Notes: a model not told the origin generated them from the letters alone. Positions 1 through 11,863 are shown, counted from the first letter of the stretch. The stretch: 64,000 nt of DNA from Calycina herbarum (GCA_001414485.1 LLEY01000027.1:434001-498000); one strand, 5' to 3'. Made by a program: numbers and translations.

Positions 1-1194
1 GGCAAGGCAGTTCAGCCAGGGAATAGGGAATGGGCTACAGCTATTGCCTGTATTAATAGTAAAGGCTAGAGTGTTCCTCCATTTTTGGTGGTTCAAGGGA
101 AGAATCATCTTGCGAACTAGTATACCGACGGCGGCCTCCTACCTAACTGGGTTATTAAAGCGATAAGCAATGGGTGGAAAAACAATGAGACAGGTCTGGA
201 ATGGTTAAAACACTTTGATAAACATACTGCTACTTGTGCAAAGGGGCCATATCGAATGCTTGTTCTTGATGGGCATGAGAGTTACGAATCGGCCGAGTTC
301 CAAGAATACTATAAGGCACACAACATTATAACTCTTGGACTGCCTCCCCACTCGTCCCATCTAACCTAGCCACTTGATATTGGGTGCTTTAGTGTTTTAA
401 AGCGGGCATACGGTCGGCAGATTGAGACGTTCATCAAGGCCCATATCAACCATATCACGAAGGTGGAGTGCTTTCTAGCCTTTACAGCAGCATATAAGGA
501 ATCAATAACAGCCCAAAACGCTTAGGCTGGATTTCGTGGAGCTGGCTTAGTGCCTTTCAACCCACAGGCTGTGATTTCAAAGCTTGACATGAAGTTACGG
601 ACTCCAACACCCTCTAGACCCTCTACTGCCAATACCAACCCTTAGGTCTCCCAGACCCCTTCTAATCCAGCTGAAGCTCTTTCACAAACAACCCTTGTTC
701 GAAATCGAATTGCCCGTTACCAAGGAAGCTTGCTAACTCCACTTTTCAAGACGGTTACTGCGTTAGCAAAGGGTACAGAGAGAATGGCCCATGAAATAAC
801 CCTTTTGTCTACGGAGGTACGTACACTTCGAGCAGCAAACGAAGCCCTAAGCAAGCGTCGTAGAGCTAAAAAGGCTCGTATACGTCAAGGTGGTGCACTT
901 ATTGTAGAGGATGCACAGGATGTTATATCACAAAAGGACGTAGATGAGCAGGTACGACGCGACGTACGTACGTACGGCGGGGGGAGTCGTAAGGAGGGGC
1001 AATCGTCTGGGCAGCACTGTAGGATTTGTAGAAAAGCTGGTCATAATACGCGAACTTGTCAAGAAGCTGTAGATGTATCTAGTTTATCGGATTCCGATTA
1101 GTTTTAGTTAATTTAATATGTTGTAGTTGATTTATTAATGTTTAAAGTTTAATGCCAAGGAAAAGTGGGCGACTCGATGATAAACCACGTTATA
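1..1194 (+). mobile_element. pogo/Fot-type DNA transposon, 3' part, RIP-damaged
   Basis: The plus strand reads as a DDE_1 (pogo/Fot-like) transposase with in-frame TAG codons where CAG is expected. Visible landmarks are LVLDGHESY near 262-288 (second catalytic Asp region), PPHSSHL followed by PLDIG near 345-385 (third Asp), and a C-terminal CCHC knuckle, CRICRKAGHNTRTC, at about 1018-1059. The last 123 codons (730-1101) are still open. The element ends with the terminal repeat TGCCAAGGAAAAGTG...CCACGTTATA at 1153-1194, which is shared with copies at 38281-40146 and 49149-49366. The N-terminal part lies outside the window. It sits inside a copy of the 521-bp element described at 19224. It cannot encode an active enzyme as it stands. 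Confidence 0.88.
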
Positions 1195-1195
1195 A

Positions 1196-1522
1196 CAAAA
1201 GTAAACTAAAAGATAAATAATTCTTAAAATAACCCCTTTTCTTGAAAAAGATTTCACTGCCCCCTGTAAGGTCGACAGGCTATGCTAAGACCCTATAAAA
1301 ATCAAGACAGATATAAAATTGTCTGTTTTTGTCCTATAAAGTTTATAGAGTATAAGGGGAGATATAAGCCTCTTCTTTCCTGTTCTTATAAATGGTATAT
1401 CATATGTTGTTGTTAATTAATAGGTAAAAGAGTGCCTAAAAAGGGGGGAAATCAAGGAATTTTCTCAAAAGCTCGGATTACAAAAAAAGTGGGCAAATTC
1501 AAGCTTAACTCGCAAGTCACTG
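1196..1522 (-). mobile_element. half copy of the 521-bp TIR element, split by the pogo insertion
   Basis: This stretch is the reverse complement of about 19224-19555, with scattered transitions. It ends in the same terminus (GTGGGCAAATTCAAGC...CACTG). Its left edge abuts the pogo terminal repeat at a TA, so the pogo copy at 1-1194 landed inside it. The other half should lie left of the window. It has no coding capacity. Confidence 0.8.
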
Positions 1523-2332
1523 TGTTAACCAGAATTACCACCAACTTTTAGTTTATTTCTGTTGAACTTTCTTTTTAGAGTCCTCTATGAACCTCTCAAG
1601 AGTATAAGACAGTTTTAAGAAGCAAAGTTGGTTACCAGTATTGTTAGTTTGGAGGTATGTGTGAGGGGTCTTTAGCGTTTTTGCCGCCAAAGAGAAGCAT
1701 CTCAAACAAGATGTATGTTACTAAAGAAAACCAGCAACTCTACACGTACACTGTAAATATACTACATCAATAAACAAAGAAAGGCTAATGGTCTCTCGCA
1801 TCATACAAGCCTGCTTCAGCCCTTACTTCAACATAATGCTCTTAGGACACAGATGCTACTACTTGATGAACAAAACAACGTTACACATCTTCACTACTCG
1901 TCTCCATTTTTACAATACTCCCTCCATCACTGATTCCTCTCTCTGATTTCCATGAGTCCCTACTCCTAAACATGTTTACCTTTAAGAAAAAGATGGACTT
2001 TCCATAACTCACTTGATTACTCTTCTCACCCCAAATTCCCCTGCTACATGTAGGCTGTCTAAGTTGAATTCACAAATCAAAGTGTCGCAAAGCAATAGCA
2101 ACCCGCTCTGCCGTGAATTACCCCCGGTGATCACCCTGCCTTCATCTCACAAGTAAACCTTCAGTGAAGACGACTAAGTGCACTAGTCACATGACTACTC
2201 CCGTTTGGCCAGGCCCCTTTTTGTTGTTTATAAACCTCTTCACAAAGCTTTTCCCATTAAACTGCCCAACAAAAGAACCACTCTCACCATCCAACCCCAA
2301 AACTCGCATACACCAAGACAGCACCCCTGAAA
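1523..2332. other. intergenic, with the promoter region of the coiled-coil gene
   Basis: No coding sequence is convincing here. The block TCACATGACTACTCC at 2187-2201, followed by CAGGCC, recurs upstream of the paralogous pseudogene (TCACATGACCAGTCC at 3892-3906). A TATA-like TTTATAAA lies at about 2226-2234, roughly 100 nt before the ATG at 2333. Confidence 0.5.
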
Positions 2333-2959
2333 ATGCCATCACTCAAGGACAGCCTCCAAAGACATGCTCTCCTCTCCAAACTCTATCTCTTCTTCCGCCC
2401 CAAGAAACCAGCACCTCTCTTACCCTCTTACGCAAGTCAACCACCATTAGGCACAAAACAGGAATTAAAACACCTGAGATCACTCTCTCAATCGGTCTCT
2501 CAAAGAATCACAGCACTCAAGGACTTAAAAAGAGAACTCTGGAGAAAGGAAAAGAAAGCAAGGAAGGCTTTTATAGCTTGTAAGGACGCAGGAAGTGTAC
2601 AGTTGATCCCGCCGTATAAGGGGAGTAGACTAAACCCTAATTTCAAAGAGAAAGAGATTGGTATACATCCCCCTTATTTCAAAACCGAAAATTCTATGCT
2701 AAGATCCATCCCAGTGTCCACGGAACAAGCTACCACGCTCGCAAAATGGACGGAATTGCGTCTCGCAATCCGTGAGCGTTCAAGAGTAAAAGAGGAGATC
2801 AGAGAGAAGAAGAAGAAACTTGATTTCCTCCAAGAAGTTCTTGAGTTTCGGAGAGCGGAGAGAAGAGTAGGATATGGAAATGTGGATCCAGAAGAGTTAC
2901 TGGTAATGCTACTTGGGATTTGGGTCTTAGGGGGCTTGGTGATGATGATGTTGGCATAA
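2333..2959 (+). CDS. GSRLNPxF-family coiled-coil protein, copy 1 (unknown function)
   Basis: A single-exon frame of 208 aa that I do not recognise. Residues about 45-90 and 140-180 are rich in K/E/R with heptad-like spacing, as in a coiled coil. A central motif GSRLNPNF (about 101-108) and a later TELRLAIRERSRVKEEI stretch (about 141-157) are shared with 3994-4626 and 12543-13434. The C-terminus ends in a hydrophobic segment (LLVMLLGIWVLGGLVMMMLA) that could anchor it in a membrane; this segment is not seen in the other copies. The ATG at 2333 is chosen because it keeps the whole conserved region, while the overlapping frame from 2164 is a shadow. Function is unknown. Reality of the gene rests on conservation between the copies. 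Confidence 0.6.
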   Translation: MPSLKDSLQRHALLSKLYLFFRPKKPAPLLPSYASQPPLGTKQELKHLRSLSQSVSQRITALKDLKRELWRKEKKARKAFIACKDAGSVQLIPPYKGSRLNPNFKEKEIGIHPPYFKTENSMLRSIPVSTEQATTLAKWTELRLAIRERSRVKEEIREKKKKLDFLQEVLEFRRAERRVGYGNVDPEELLVMLLGIWVLGGLVMMMLA

Positions 2960-3993
2960 CGTCTCGTCCTGTTAAAGATTTGGGAAGTCGGTCCTTTTGA
3001 TGGTACTGCTACTGGGAGGGGAAATCTCGGTTGATATATAGACTAATGATAATCCACGTGGTGGGAAACACCAACTCAAGCGTTCCTTTATGCAATACAG
3101 AATCTATAATAGTACTATCCGTATCCGCAGTCCACCTCAAGGAATCTTTTTTTATGTATCCACAGTAAACTTCTATCGGAGAGAAGTGACCTTCCTACCT
3201 GAGTGTACATACAACGGAAACAGAAGGACAGAACTGCTATTTCTAGTATTGAAATGAATTTCATTCCACATGACAAGGCCTTGGCCCACACCAATTTCTT
3301 TACCGAGAAAGAGCTGATGTTCGTAGAATATTGTATTTGCAAAACTTAGTTGCTAGAATTATCATTGTGCAAGAATTCCATATATGGTCAACAGCAAAAA
3401 GTCAAACTTAAATGCAAAGACCGTCGGAGGACAGTAACGCCAGGACCCCCTCGCTAAGCAGTAGTCCTAACCACGAAGTGCGATTTAGTGAACTAACACC
3501 AACACAAAGCTATAACTCTCTATGGCGCATTTGAATATGATCTAAAAGATTTTTCGAATTAAGTTAGGATCAGACAGTTTATGTATTGGGGTTACGACGG
3601 GACTCTCTTTCTTTACACTTTCATGACAAGCTCTCGGCGGACAGAATAATCGGCGGCCCCACGAAGACTTACAACCACGAATAACTCTAGGTAGGAAAAT
3701 CTTAAAAACACAAGGAAAATAATGCCGGGTGCGGATAGTACTAGGAAACTGTCCCCTCGGCTGTAGAAAGTTTTATTCTAGCTTGCGTTGAATTGTAAAC
3801 GCTGCAAGCTTTCTTAGGGAGGCCCCACTTATGTGTCTCGCTTAAAACCCGGCAATTATATGATGCTTTAGTGATAAGTGAATAGGGTTAATCACATGAC
3901 CAGTCCTTTCATGAGTCAGGCCGCTGGGAATAAATCGAAGAGCAAGAGCATTATCTTCATCTTCAAGCTATTTCCAAAAGCCGCCCGGAAAAA
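2960..3993. other. intergenic, contains a dispersed palindromic repeat
   Basis: No gene is supported. At 3778-3810 lies a 33-bp sequence with AGCTTGC...GCAAGCT arms, whose near-identical reverse complement is at 11441-11473. The flanking similarity is weaker (CCGCACCCGGCATT-like sequence against AGCACCAGGGATT), suggesting an old dispersed repeat. The final 100 nt carry the TCACATGAC promoter block of the pseudogene that follows. Confidence 0.45.
3778..3810 (-). repeat. 33-bp palindromic repeat, copy 1
   Basis: The arms AGCTTGC and GCAAGCT flank a GTTGAATTGTAAACGCT-type core. The reverse complement matches 11441-11473 at about 31 of 33 positions. Confidence 0.6.
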
Positions 3994-4626
3994 ATGACAA
4001 CTCTCACCATCCAACTCCAAAATCTGCAAGTATCCGACGATACCTCCATCACCACTCATGCAGACCCTCAACCCCCTCTCGCATCTACTCTTCCGTCTCT
4101 GTCTGACAATCCCAGCTCCACCAGACTCTCCAACCGACAAAAAGGCCCTCTCACAGAAACAAAAACTCCTTCACCAACCCCACCAAAAACAACAGAACTC
4201 AAACCCCTAAAATCCCTCTCCAAATCCCTCTCCAAACAAATCGAAACCCTTTAAATCACCGAGAAAGCGCTAAAGACAAAGGAGAAAGAAGCGAGGGTGA
4301 AGTTCATAGATTGCAAGGGATCTGAGGGGGTGTGATTGGCTCCCCAGTATAGAGGGAGTAGGTTGAATCCCGAGTTTAAGAGGCCGAGAAAGATTAGTTC
4401 GGAATTCCTCATGGCCCTAGTGAATATATTGACTGATAGAGGGAAAGGTGCTAAAGTCCAACATTTACGGGGAAAGAACAGCACGATAGCGAAATACAAC
4501 ACCTTGCGTCTTGCGACTCGTAATTGTTCGAGGGTGAAGAAGGAGATTGAACAGAAGAAGTAAAAGCTACGACAAGTACGAAGGTATCGAAAAAAGGTTA
4601 AAGGGGGGAACTTAAGGTGCTTGTAG
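3994..4626 (+). pseudogene. GSRLNPxF-family copy 2, three in-frame stops
   Basis: One continuous frame from the ATG at 3994 to TAG at 4624-4626 aligns with the 2333-2959 protein: ELKxLxSLSxSxS, then a FIxCK segment, GSRLNPEF, and a TLRLATRNxSRVKKEI segment. It is interrupted by TAA (4252-4254), TGA (4333-4335) and TAA (4561-4563). No frameshift is needed. Stops at positions where the paralogue has Gln or Lys fit C-to-T mutation of CAA/CGA, but this is inference. It has a Pro/Thr-rich N-terminus of about 60 aa, more like the copy at 12543 than copy 1. A shared promoter block supports a segmental duplication with copy 1. Confidence 0.7.
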
Positions 4627-4948
4627 GAAGTGGAAGTGGAAATGAAAATGAAACTCGTCGGGTTTTCGATGGATGACATACCTATAGCTAGTAGCACCGA
4701 GCGGTCGTCGAGGTAAAATGGAAGGGGCCAATTTGAGTCCATCTGCTGAGGTGGCTCAATCGGGGTCGAGACTGGAGACATCACGATGAGGTTACGGTAG
4801 AAGTCAGAGGGAAGGAACAACATCGAATTCTTGTTTGGTGCTTTGGGCCGCATTGGTCGAATTTGTCAAATGCCGCACATAGGCCACCTAACTTACAACG
4901 CTGTCGCAGGCCTTCAAGAAAAATGCTTCGATTTCGGACCTAACTTGC
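4627..4948. other. intergenic 3' region of the molybdate transporter
   Basis: I see no gene here. The long minus-strand frame across it is antisense to the pseudogene and has no family features. Confidence 0.4.
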
Positions 4949-6382
4949 TCAATCAGTGTCCACCAACAACTGCCTCTCCTCTTCGTCTATACTCGATCCC
5001 CGTCTTCTCCTCCAAAGACGGGCGACACTCGTCCATACCTCCTCAGAACGGTAAGTAAAATGACACAACATGCCCGCAATAAAGCCCACCCCATCATTTT
5101 TAAAAGCAAGCAGCCCGCCAATAGTCATGAACATAACAGTCCACCTCTCCATCCTCTCCTGATCCGACACCGTTCGATGTCTCTTTCCGCCCTCTTGCTC
5201 CTCCCCATCACCATTCAAGTTCTCATCCGCGCTCTCCCAAAGATCTCGAGCTCCGTAATTCAAACTCTCCCCAACTTTGGCAAGTTCAAGGCCGGCAGCA
5301 AGAACCATAACACCAAGTAAAGCCTTAGGATACTCACGTAAAAGACCAACCAACGTCTCCCCAAATACCAGACCAAGAAGCATCTTAAAAATTCCAAGAA
5401 GGATGATACTAGCTCCACTCCGTGCTCCAAACCGATATTGAGCTGCCAAACCACCGGATCCATGACATACTGGCATTGCACCGAACCAACCGCCTATTAG
5501 GTTCATTAATGCGACGCTTAGGCCGATGGATGTTACGTCTGGTGCGGGGATGTGGGGGAGGAGGTCGGAGGAGAGGTAGGAGACTGCTATTACGGAGTTT
5601 AGGGTTGTGAGTGGGATTTGGCCTATTCCTGCATCCAAAGCCCCTGTTTTGAAGGCTGGCCATGAGGGGACAAAAGTAGATGGATGCCAGATGTGGAAGG
5701 AGGGGAGATGATGGATTCCGGTGATGAATACTGATATTATGAGTCCGAGGATGAAAATTAGGAGAGCGTATGGCACTCGTGGGAGTTTTTGAGTAGTGAG
5801 AAGAGCGAGGAATGCGAAGATTGCCCATAGGAGGTTATCTCCGGCATTTGGAGTCGTCCATCCGAGAGGTTTTAATAAACTTGTTCCCGCGGAGATGACG
5901 AGACTTAGACCTGCTCCTACTTGGATTCCTTTTACTACGGGAGTTGGTATCACGTGTGTGAACCATCTCAGGAGTCCTGTGATGCTGAATATGAACACTA
6001 CTCCTGCGGTTATGAATCCAGCTGAGACGGTTTCTTCAACAGAGAATTTCCTCGCGATTGCTACAGCTGCGATGGCCTGTATCTATCAGCTCATTTGTTC
6101 GGGGAGAGAAATCTATAGGGATGTGGGAGTACGTACTTTCATGGGTTGTACAGGAAGAGGAATACCGAAAAACACTCCTGTCAGTATATTCCATAGGCCG
6201 GAAAAGACAAGAGTAGTGGAGAGGGATATTGAGTTGTTGACTGCCAACGCAATCATAAGTGGGAGGAGAGTTCCCAGATCTCCAAGAGAACCTGAGATCT
6301 CTGTGAGAGGAGAGTTTCGTAATGTGCTGACATTGTTGGCGTGGAGATTTCGAATTCTGGTCAGAGTTGCTGTGAAAGCCAT
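4949..6382 (-). CDS. MOT1-family molybdate transporter
   Basis: A predicted 457-aa multipass membrane protein in two exons: 6382-6137 and 6076-4949, with a 60-nt intron at 6136-6077 (GTACGT...ATACAG). The join restores the family signature PLPVQPMK (75-82) followed by AIAAVAIA. The first copy of the family motif, SLGDLGTLLPL, is at about 32-42, and the second conserved region PVCHGSGGLAAQYRFGARSG at about 284-303. These are hallmarks of eukaryotic MOT1 (SulP-related) carriers, which move molybdate for cofactor-dependent enzymes such as nitrate reductase. A hydrophilic loop of about 40 residues precedes the last helix. The in-frame upstream stop leaves the ATG at 6382 as the only start. It is divergent from mrc1. 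The coding sequence is intact. Substrate is inferred from family. Confidence 0.9.
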
Positions 6383-6903
6383 GGTTGGGCAAAAGTCCTC
6401 GGGGTGCCCTGTATTGCTGAGAAATCTAGTCTGAATGCTGATTTAAACGACTAACGACTAGACGAAAAACGATCATGGAGAAGAGAGACACGAAGAAATT
6501 AATCGCGACATGAGGGGAAAGCAGATATATGTTACAAGTGCAAGTCCACGCAGCACGCTGAGTGTTTGTCAGTCGGAGAATAATCGGAATGCTTTTGAGG
6601 AGAAGCAGCCGACCAGGAGCTGTCACGAGATTTCAAGGATTATCCCGATCTAGGAGGAAGGGTGGCCGTAACAAAGTGGGGAATGTGCATCTAAATCGCG
6701 TCAGATCGCGGTCGGCGCGTCTAAACCAAAGCTCCTCCCCAACCTCTCAACCACTTTAACTACCACCACGTCCCTCTCTCCACGTACTTTTGTGTACACC
6801 TTCAACAGAGTTGATTATCCGCGTTTTTGATTTCTGTTTGTTTTCTATTCCTATGATTGGAAATTAATTAATTCGATATTGTCTCTCTCCCAACATTTTT
6901 GCC
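6383..6903. promoter_or_regulatory. divergent promoter between MOT1 and mrc1
   Basis: These 521 nt separate two start codons facing away from each other. CGCGT cores (ACGCG on the other strand) occur at 6697-6701 and 6716-6720, and resemble the MluI cell-cycle box bound by MBF-type G1/S regulators. That would suit an S-phase gene such as mrc1, about 190 nt from its ATG. Function is inferred from motif only. Confidence 0.45.
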
Positions 6904-9900
6904 ATGCCTTCCACACGAGAATCCTCCCCGGCGGTCGAGTCCAATCCTTCTTCTCCAACTCAATTGACTCCACGGTCCAAAGTTAAGGCTCTGCTGGCCA
7001 GGTTAGACGACTCGGACGATGAGAGCGTGTCTGCATCTCCCAGAAAGGGGGTAGCTGCCGTTCTCACCAAGCCCAGTCCAAAATCGAAATATCCTACCTC
7101 CACCAAGTCTTTCGAAGAGGCAATCACGAATACAAATGCTTCCAAGACCGACGACACAACAGAGGATGAGGAGGAGGAAGATATTGTGCGTCCAAAAGGG
7201 CGATTGGCAGCACGAATGCATACAAATTTACACGGTTCGGAGGATGCTGAAAATTCCGGAAACGCGATAGAGAGAGTGAGGAAAATGCTGGCTACAAAGA
7301 GCAAGTCCCCAGAACCAACTTCAGACTCAGAAAAGGCTGCCAGTGACGATAGCGATGCTCCAGTCATCCCACGAAAACGAAAAATTCGAACAACGCGTCG
7401 CGAAACTCCACAATCTAGTCCGGAAAAACGACAACCTTCCCCGGGTCTTTTCGTTTCTCCTTCGAAAGAAAATGCAGCCTCAAACTCTGCGGGTGACGAC
7501 TCGGATTCTGACTTACCAGCTGTTGACGATGATCGATTCAAGGCGCTTGTCCAAAAGAAACGCGAGGAAAGGTTGGCCAGAGAAGCAGAGGCGGCAAAGG
7601 AGAAGGCTAGGAAGTTGGCAGAACGAAGACAGATGGAACAACGACTCGAGAACGACGACGATATTGTTAGCGATGATGATGATGCAGAACGACGCCTCAC
7701 ACAACCAACACGCAGAGCCGGCAAAAAGGCAGCGGAGGAAATTCGAAGGGAGACACAAAGAATGAGCCGGAATCAACAATTGGCCCATAAGCCAGTCACT
7801 AAAAAGAAATATGCGAAAGCAGATTTCCTGGCCAAGTTCAATATGGGTCCTAAGAAGGAGGCTTCAGATCCAATTTTACCTACGAGTTCAAGTTCCCCGG
7901 CACCGCAGTCAGACGTTGAGATGAAGGAGACACCACCAACATCGCCTGCATCTATAGATGGTGACGCAGAAAAGCCTGCGGAAAGCCTTCTCCCCGAGCC
8001 AGCACAAGAGAACGACGACGAAGATATGCCTACTCTTGAGGATGTTTTAACCCGGATACCATCGTCACCACCCCCAACTCGGTTAGATAAAGGGAAAGGT
8101 CGAGAAGTTAAGGAACCAACAGCAGAACCCGAGACGAAGAAGAAACCGGTATCTGCTCAGCGACCTATCCGGGTTCGAGTACCCAAAATCGACAAGAAAG
8201 CGATTACAATAGACGACTCGGACAGTGATCTTGAAATAATCTCAGCAAAGACACCAAACAGGCAAAGGAGAAAGATTGACTCGATTTTCGATCGTATTCC
8301 AGCAAAGCAAGCCAAAGAATCTCACTCAATTCACGCACTTCGAATGTTAGCTCAAGTTAAATCTCCTGGCAAGCCAACGGGCAAAAACAAGAAGCCATCG
8401 ATGACTACAGGAGAACTTCAAATGTCTTTACAACAAAAGGCCAGGCAACAGGCTGCACGCGAAAGAGAGGAGCGACTTCAAGAATTGAGAGATAAAGGCA
8501 TTATCGTCCAAACAGCGGAGGAACGCGAAAAGGAGATGGCCGAAGTCGAAGACCTCATTGCTAAGGCTCGACGGGAAGGAGAGGAAATCATGAAACGTGA
8601 AAAGGCAGCTTCAAAGGAAGAGCGTAAAGCCAATGGTGAGGTTGATCCGCTTGGTGATAACAGCAGTGATGATGAGGATTGGGAGGAAGAGAAAGTTCCT
8701 GATGCTGACGCTGATGCTGAGCTCTCGCTCTCTGGCTCGGAGGACGAGAATGAGGATCCGGAGAACAGCGATGGTGATGCGAGTGGCGAAGAAGAAGAAG
8801 GGGACAATGAACCTGTCACGAATCCTTTATTTGACAACGAAGCCTCGGAAAGCGACGCGGAAGAAGAAGAGGCCGACTTGACAATCCCCGAACCGGTACA
8901 AGATGCAAATATTGACGAAGATGACCTTGAACAGGCACCTGTTAAACTAAGCCGGCGGAACAAACAGAGGGTGGTATCCGACGACGAGGACGACGAATCC
9001 CACGATGAGTCTTATTCAGTGCCTCAAACTCAGTCGCCAAAGCTCCAGCTAGATTCTCCAACAGTTCCTACATCTGTTCTTCGTTCTGCCACAAAAACTT
9101 TCATCCCAGGAGTAACCGTCGCTGGCCCAGCTGGACTTGGATTAACTCAAATCTTTGCTGGAACCATGGACGAAAGTCAAGGTAATGACGATCTATCACA
9201 AACCGCATCGAATTTGATGTCACCACCAAAGAACAACCACCCAGGCCTAGCTTTCCTGAGAAACATTCCTGCTCCAGAATTACCTGATTTCGTTCCTACT
9301 ATGGAGGAGGATACTCAAGATCAAGACATGATCATGAATAGTCAACCAGAAGGCGCTGCAGAGACTCAAAACTTCGATTCCATGCCAGGAATCCAGTTGG
9401 ACTTTTCTCAATCTCAAATCCATGAATTCGACAGCTTAGTCCAAGACAGCCAAACCCCATTCCCAGAAGCCACGCAAGATCTCGGATATCAGCCTGCAAC
9501 TCCTATTCGAGGGCGATTCGTTGAGCCACCACCATCAACAGTTGATACGGTGATGCTTGACCCATGTGCTCTTCCAGAAACGACTATGGAAACTCCTATC
9601 GTCAAGAAGAAGGGCAAGCTTCGCCAGAGAAATCGAATTGCATCCTTCTCAGATGAAGAAGATGTCGATGAACCCGTTTCAAAGGCTACTAAAGAGGACG
9701 ACTACGAAATCCATGCTAACATCTTCGACGTCATGCGCAAAGCTTCAAGAAAGAAGAAGATAGTGGTTGATGAATTCGACAAGAAGAACAGCAAGGCAAA
9801 GGACATGGTTCATGAGCAGGCCGACGAATCCGAGGATGAATATGCCGGCTTGGGTGGAGCCAGTGATGATGAGAGTGGCGGAGAAGCAGATGCGTTTGTC

Positions 9901-11025
9901 AAGGAAATGATCGACGATGACAGTAAACAACATGTCGACGAGGGCAAACTTTCCGCTTTCTTCGCGTAAGTAACTCATTCCCATTCTTGATTGTAATTTA
10001 CTAATATTGTTTCCAGTGAACGCGAAAGAGCAAGAGACGAAAAGGAAGTTGAAAAACTTTACAAGGACGTCACGAATGGCATGCTCCGACGCAAACGAGG
10101 AGCAGACTATGATCTCTCAGATTCAGATGATGGAGGGGAAGCACAGAAACGAAGAAAGCGAGCGAAGTTTGCCAAGATGCAAAAGGCTTTACTCGCCGAT
10201 GAACGTATTGGCAAGATTGCTGAGAATCCCAAGGGTCAAGCTTTCCTGCGTGCGATTGAGGATCGGGGTAGTGGAGATGAAATTGATTTCCTTGACGACT
10301 TTGCAGAAGTCGAGTCAACAGACTCTCAATCACAAGATGCCTCCCAGCAAGTCGTGCCAGACAGTCAACCCACTGAAATGGGTCCACCGCCATCTAAGGG
10401 TGTTGACTCCACTGGAGCTAGACTCCCATCACATCTCCGACGCACAAAACCCGCCAAGAAACCAGCAAACCTCTCGGAAATCCGCGAATCCCTTTCCAGC
10501 CTCATCGAAGAACCTAACTCGTTGATCTCAGCTCACCCAGAATCCGAATCCGAAGACGACCTAGAGATCGAAGGCGCCCCTCCCAACAAAGAAAAAGAAA
10601 ACCGTGATCCCTTCGCGTTAAGAAGAACACAAGTGTCAATTGTTGATCGCATCTCACTTAAACGCCAATCCTCAAGCTCTCTCTCTACAAACACTAAACT
10701 TGCATTCTCTACTTCGAGTAGTGGTGCTTCGAGCTTCAAGGTCCCGGCGCTATTGAGACGCGCTACTACCAACAATAGTTTGGCGTCTACTACGTCTAGT
10801 GTTGGGGGTGGGATGGAACGCATGGCTGGAGCGGCTGGTGGAGAGGGGGTTAAGAGGGGAGGGGGCAGGAATAGTGGGGTTACGGGGAATTATGTTGCGA
10901 GGGAGACGGAGAGGAGGGCTAAGGTTGTGGAGGTTGAGAGGAGGAGAGAGAGAAAGTTGGTTAAGGGGGCGGAGGGGAGGAGGAAGGCTGTTGGGGGGTT
11001 GCTTGGGGGTGGGAAGTTTGAATGA
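6904..11025 (+). CDS. mrc1: Mrc1/Claspin, replication checkpoint mediator
   Basis: Two exons, 6904-9965 and 10017-11025, joined over a 51-nt intron (GTAAGT...TTTCCAG), give 1356 aa. Most of it is acidic, low-complexity sequence with Lys-rich coiled regions. An SQ/TQ cluster at about residues 700-870 (TQSP, LTQIF, ESQG, LSQT, DTQD, FSQSQ, ATQD) is the expected target of Mec1/ATR-type kinases. The MRC1 signature SEDEYAGLGG (about 976-985) begins the conserved domain, which runs across the intron to LADERIGKIAENPKGQAFL (about 1079-1097). Known Mrc1/Claspin proteins travel with the replication fork and pass the stalled-fork signal to the effector kinase. The start is the first ATG, and the length is in the family range. 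The Gly/Arg-rich C-terminus (about 1280-1356) is GC-skewed but open. Confidence 0.93.
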
Positions 11026-11863
11026 GTGTGTGGATGTGGTTTTTTGTATTGGAGTTGGGGTGGTGCATGGTATAACAGGCCAACAAAGCGTACTTTCTCT
11101 TTTCTTGGGGTGTTCTGGATGGGACTGGGTCTGGATATTGTAGCGAGTGGACTTTTGTAGTGTTTTTGATAATACATATATGTTATAAATTCCGAGTTTT
11201 GTCTCAAGTGATGTGCTGAAGTGGAATTTGTTCTTTGCTGAAGAGGTCGCTCTCTTGGGACCACTATCGTGAAGGCCCAGGGGATTATTCTCTCGATAGG
11301 CCTACCGACAGTACGAGAATAAACCGCACGCGAGCGCTGTATTTCAGTGGACCTTCCTATAAATCAGGGCATAGGTGCCTTTCTACAGCTCGCTTACCTC
11401 TATAGCTTCAGGCTTCGGTGGAATTAGGCCTAGCCAAGGGAGCTTGCAACGTTTACAACTCAACGCAAGCTAGATAAACCCTTTAAACGGCAGAGATACT
11501 ACTTCGTTAGCACCAGGGATTTTTTGTTTTGTTTTTGCGATTTTTCCATCTAGAGTTATTCGAGGTTATGAGTTTTCATGGGGTCGCTAATTACGCCACC
11601 TTATGCTGTCCACCGGGAGACCGCCTTTTACAGGAAGGTGACGAATCAGAAACGTTCAGTGTAAAGCAGTTTACAGTGCGTTAAAGTATAGTGCCCTGTA
11701 TTCTCCATACTTTTGACCGCGTCCTCGTTCTGTAGTGGAGAGTATAACAACATCTTGCATCTCTTGTTGGAGCCAAAAGTTTAACTACGGAAAGTCAATT
11801 CAACTCCTCCATCCTATCCATTCTTAGTCTACAAAGCAAATAAACTAACACGCACTCTCACAT
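11026..11863. other. intergenic with second palindromic repeat
   Basis: No gene is supported between mrc1 and the RRM exon. 11441-11473 is the inverted partner of the 33-bp repeat at 3778. The sequence around 11480-11530 resembles, more loosely, the flank of that copy. Confidence 0.4.
11441..11473 (+). repeat. 33-bp palindromic repeat, copy 2
   Basis: Near-perfect reverse complement of 3778-3810, with the same AGCTTGC/GCAAGCT arms around GTTTACAACTCAAC. Confidence 0.6.

Noticed and set aside
6960..10823. Antisense frames inside mrc1 (for example 254 codons at 6960-7724)
   Set aside because: Shadows created by the repetitive acidic and serine-rich codons of mrc1.
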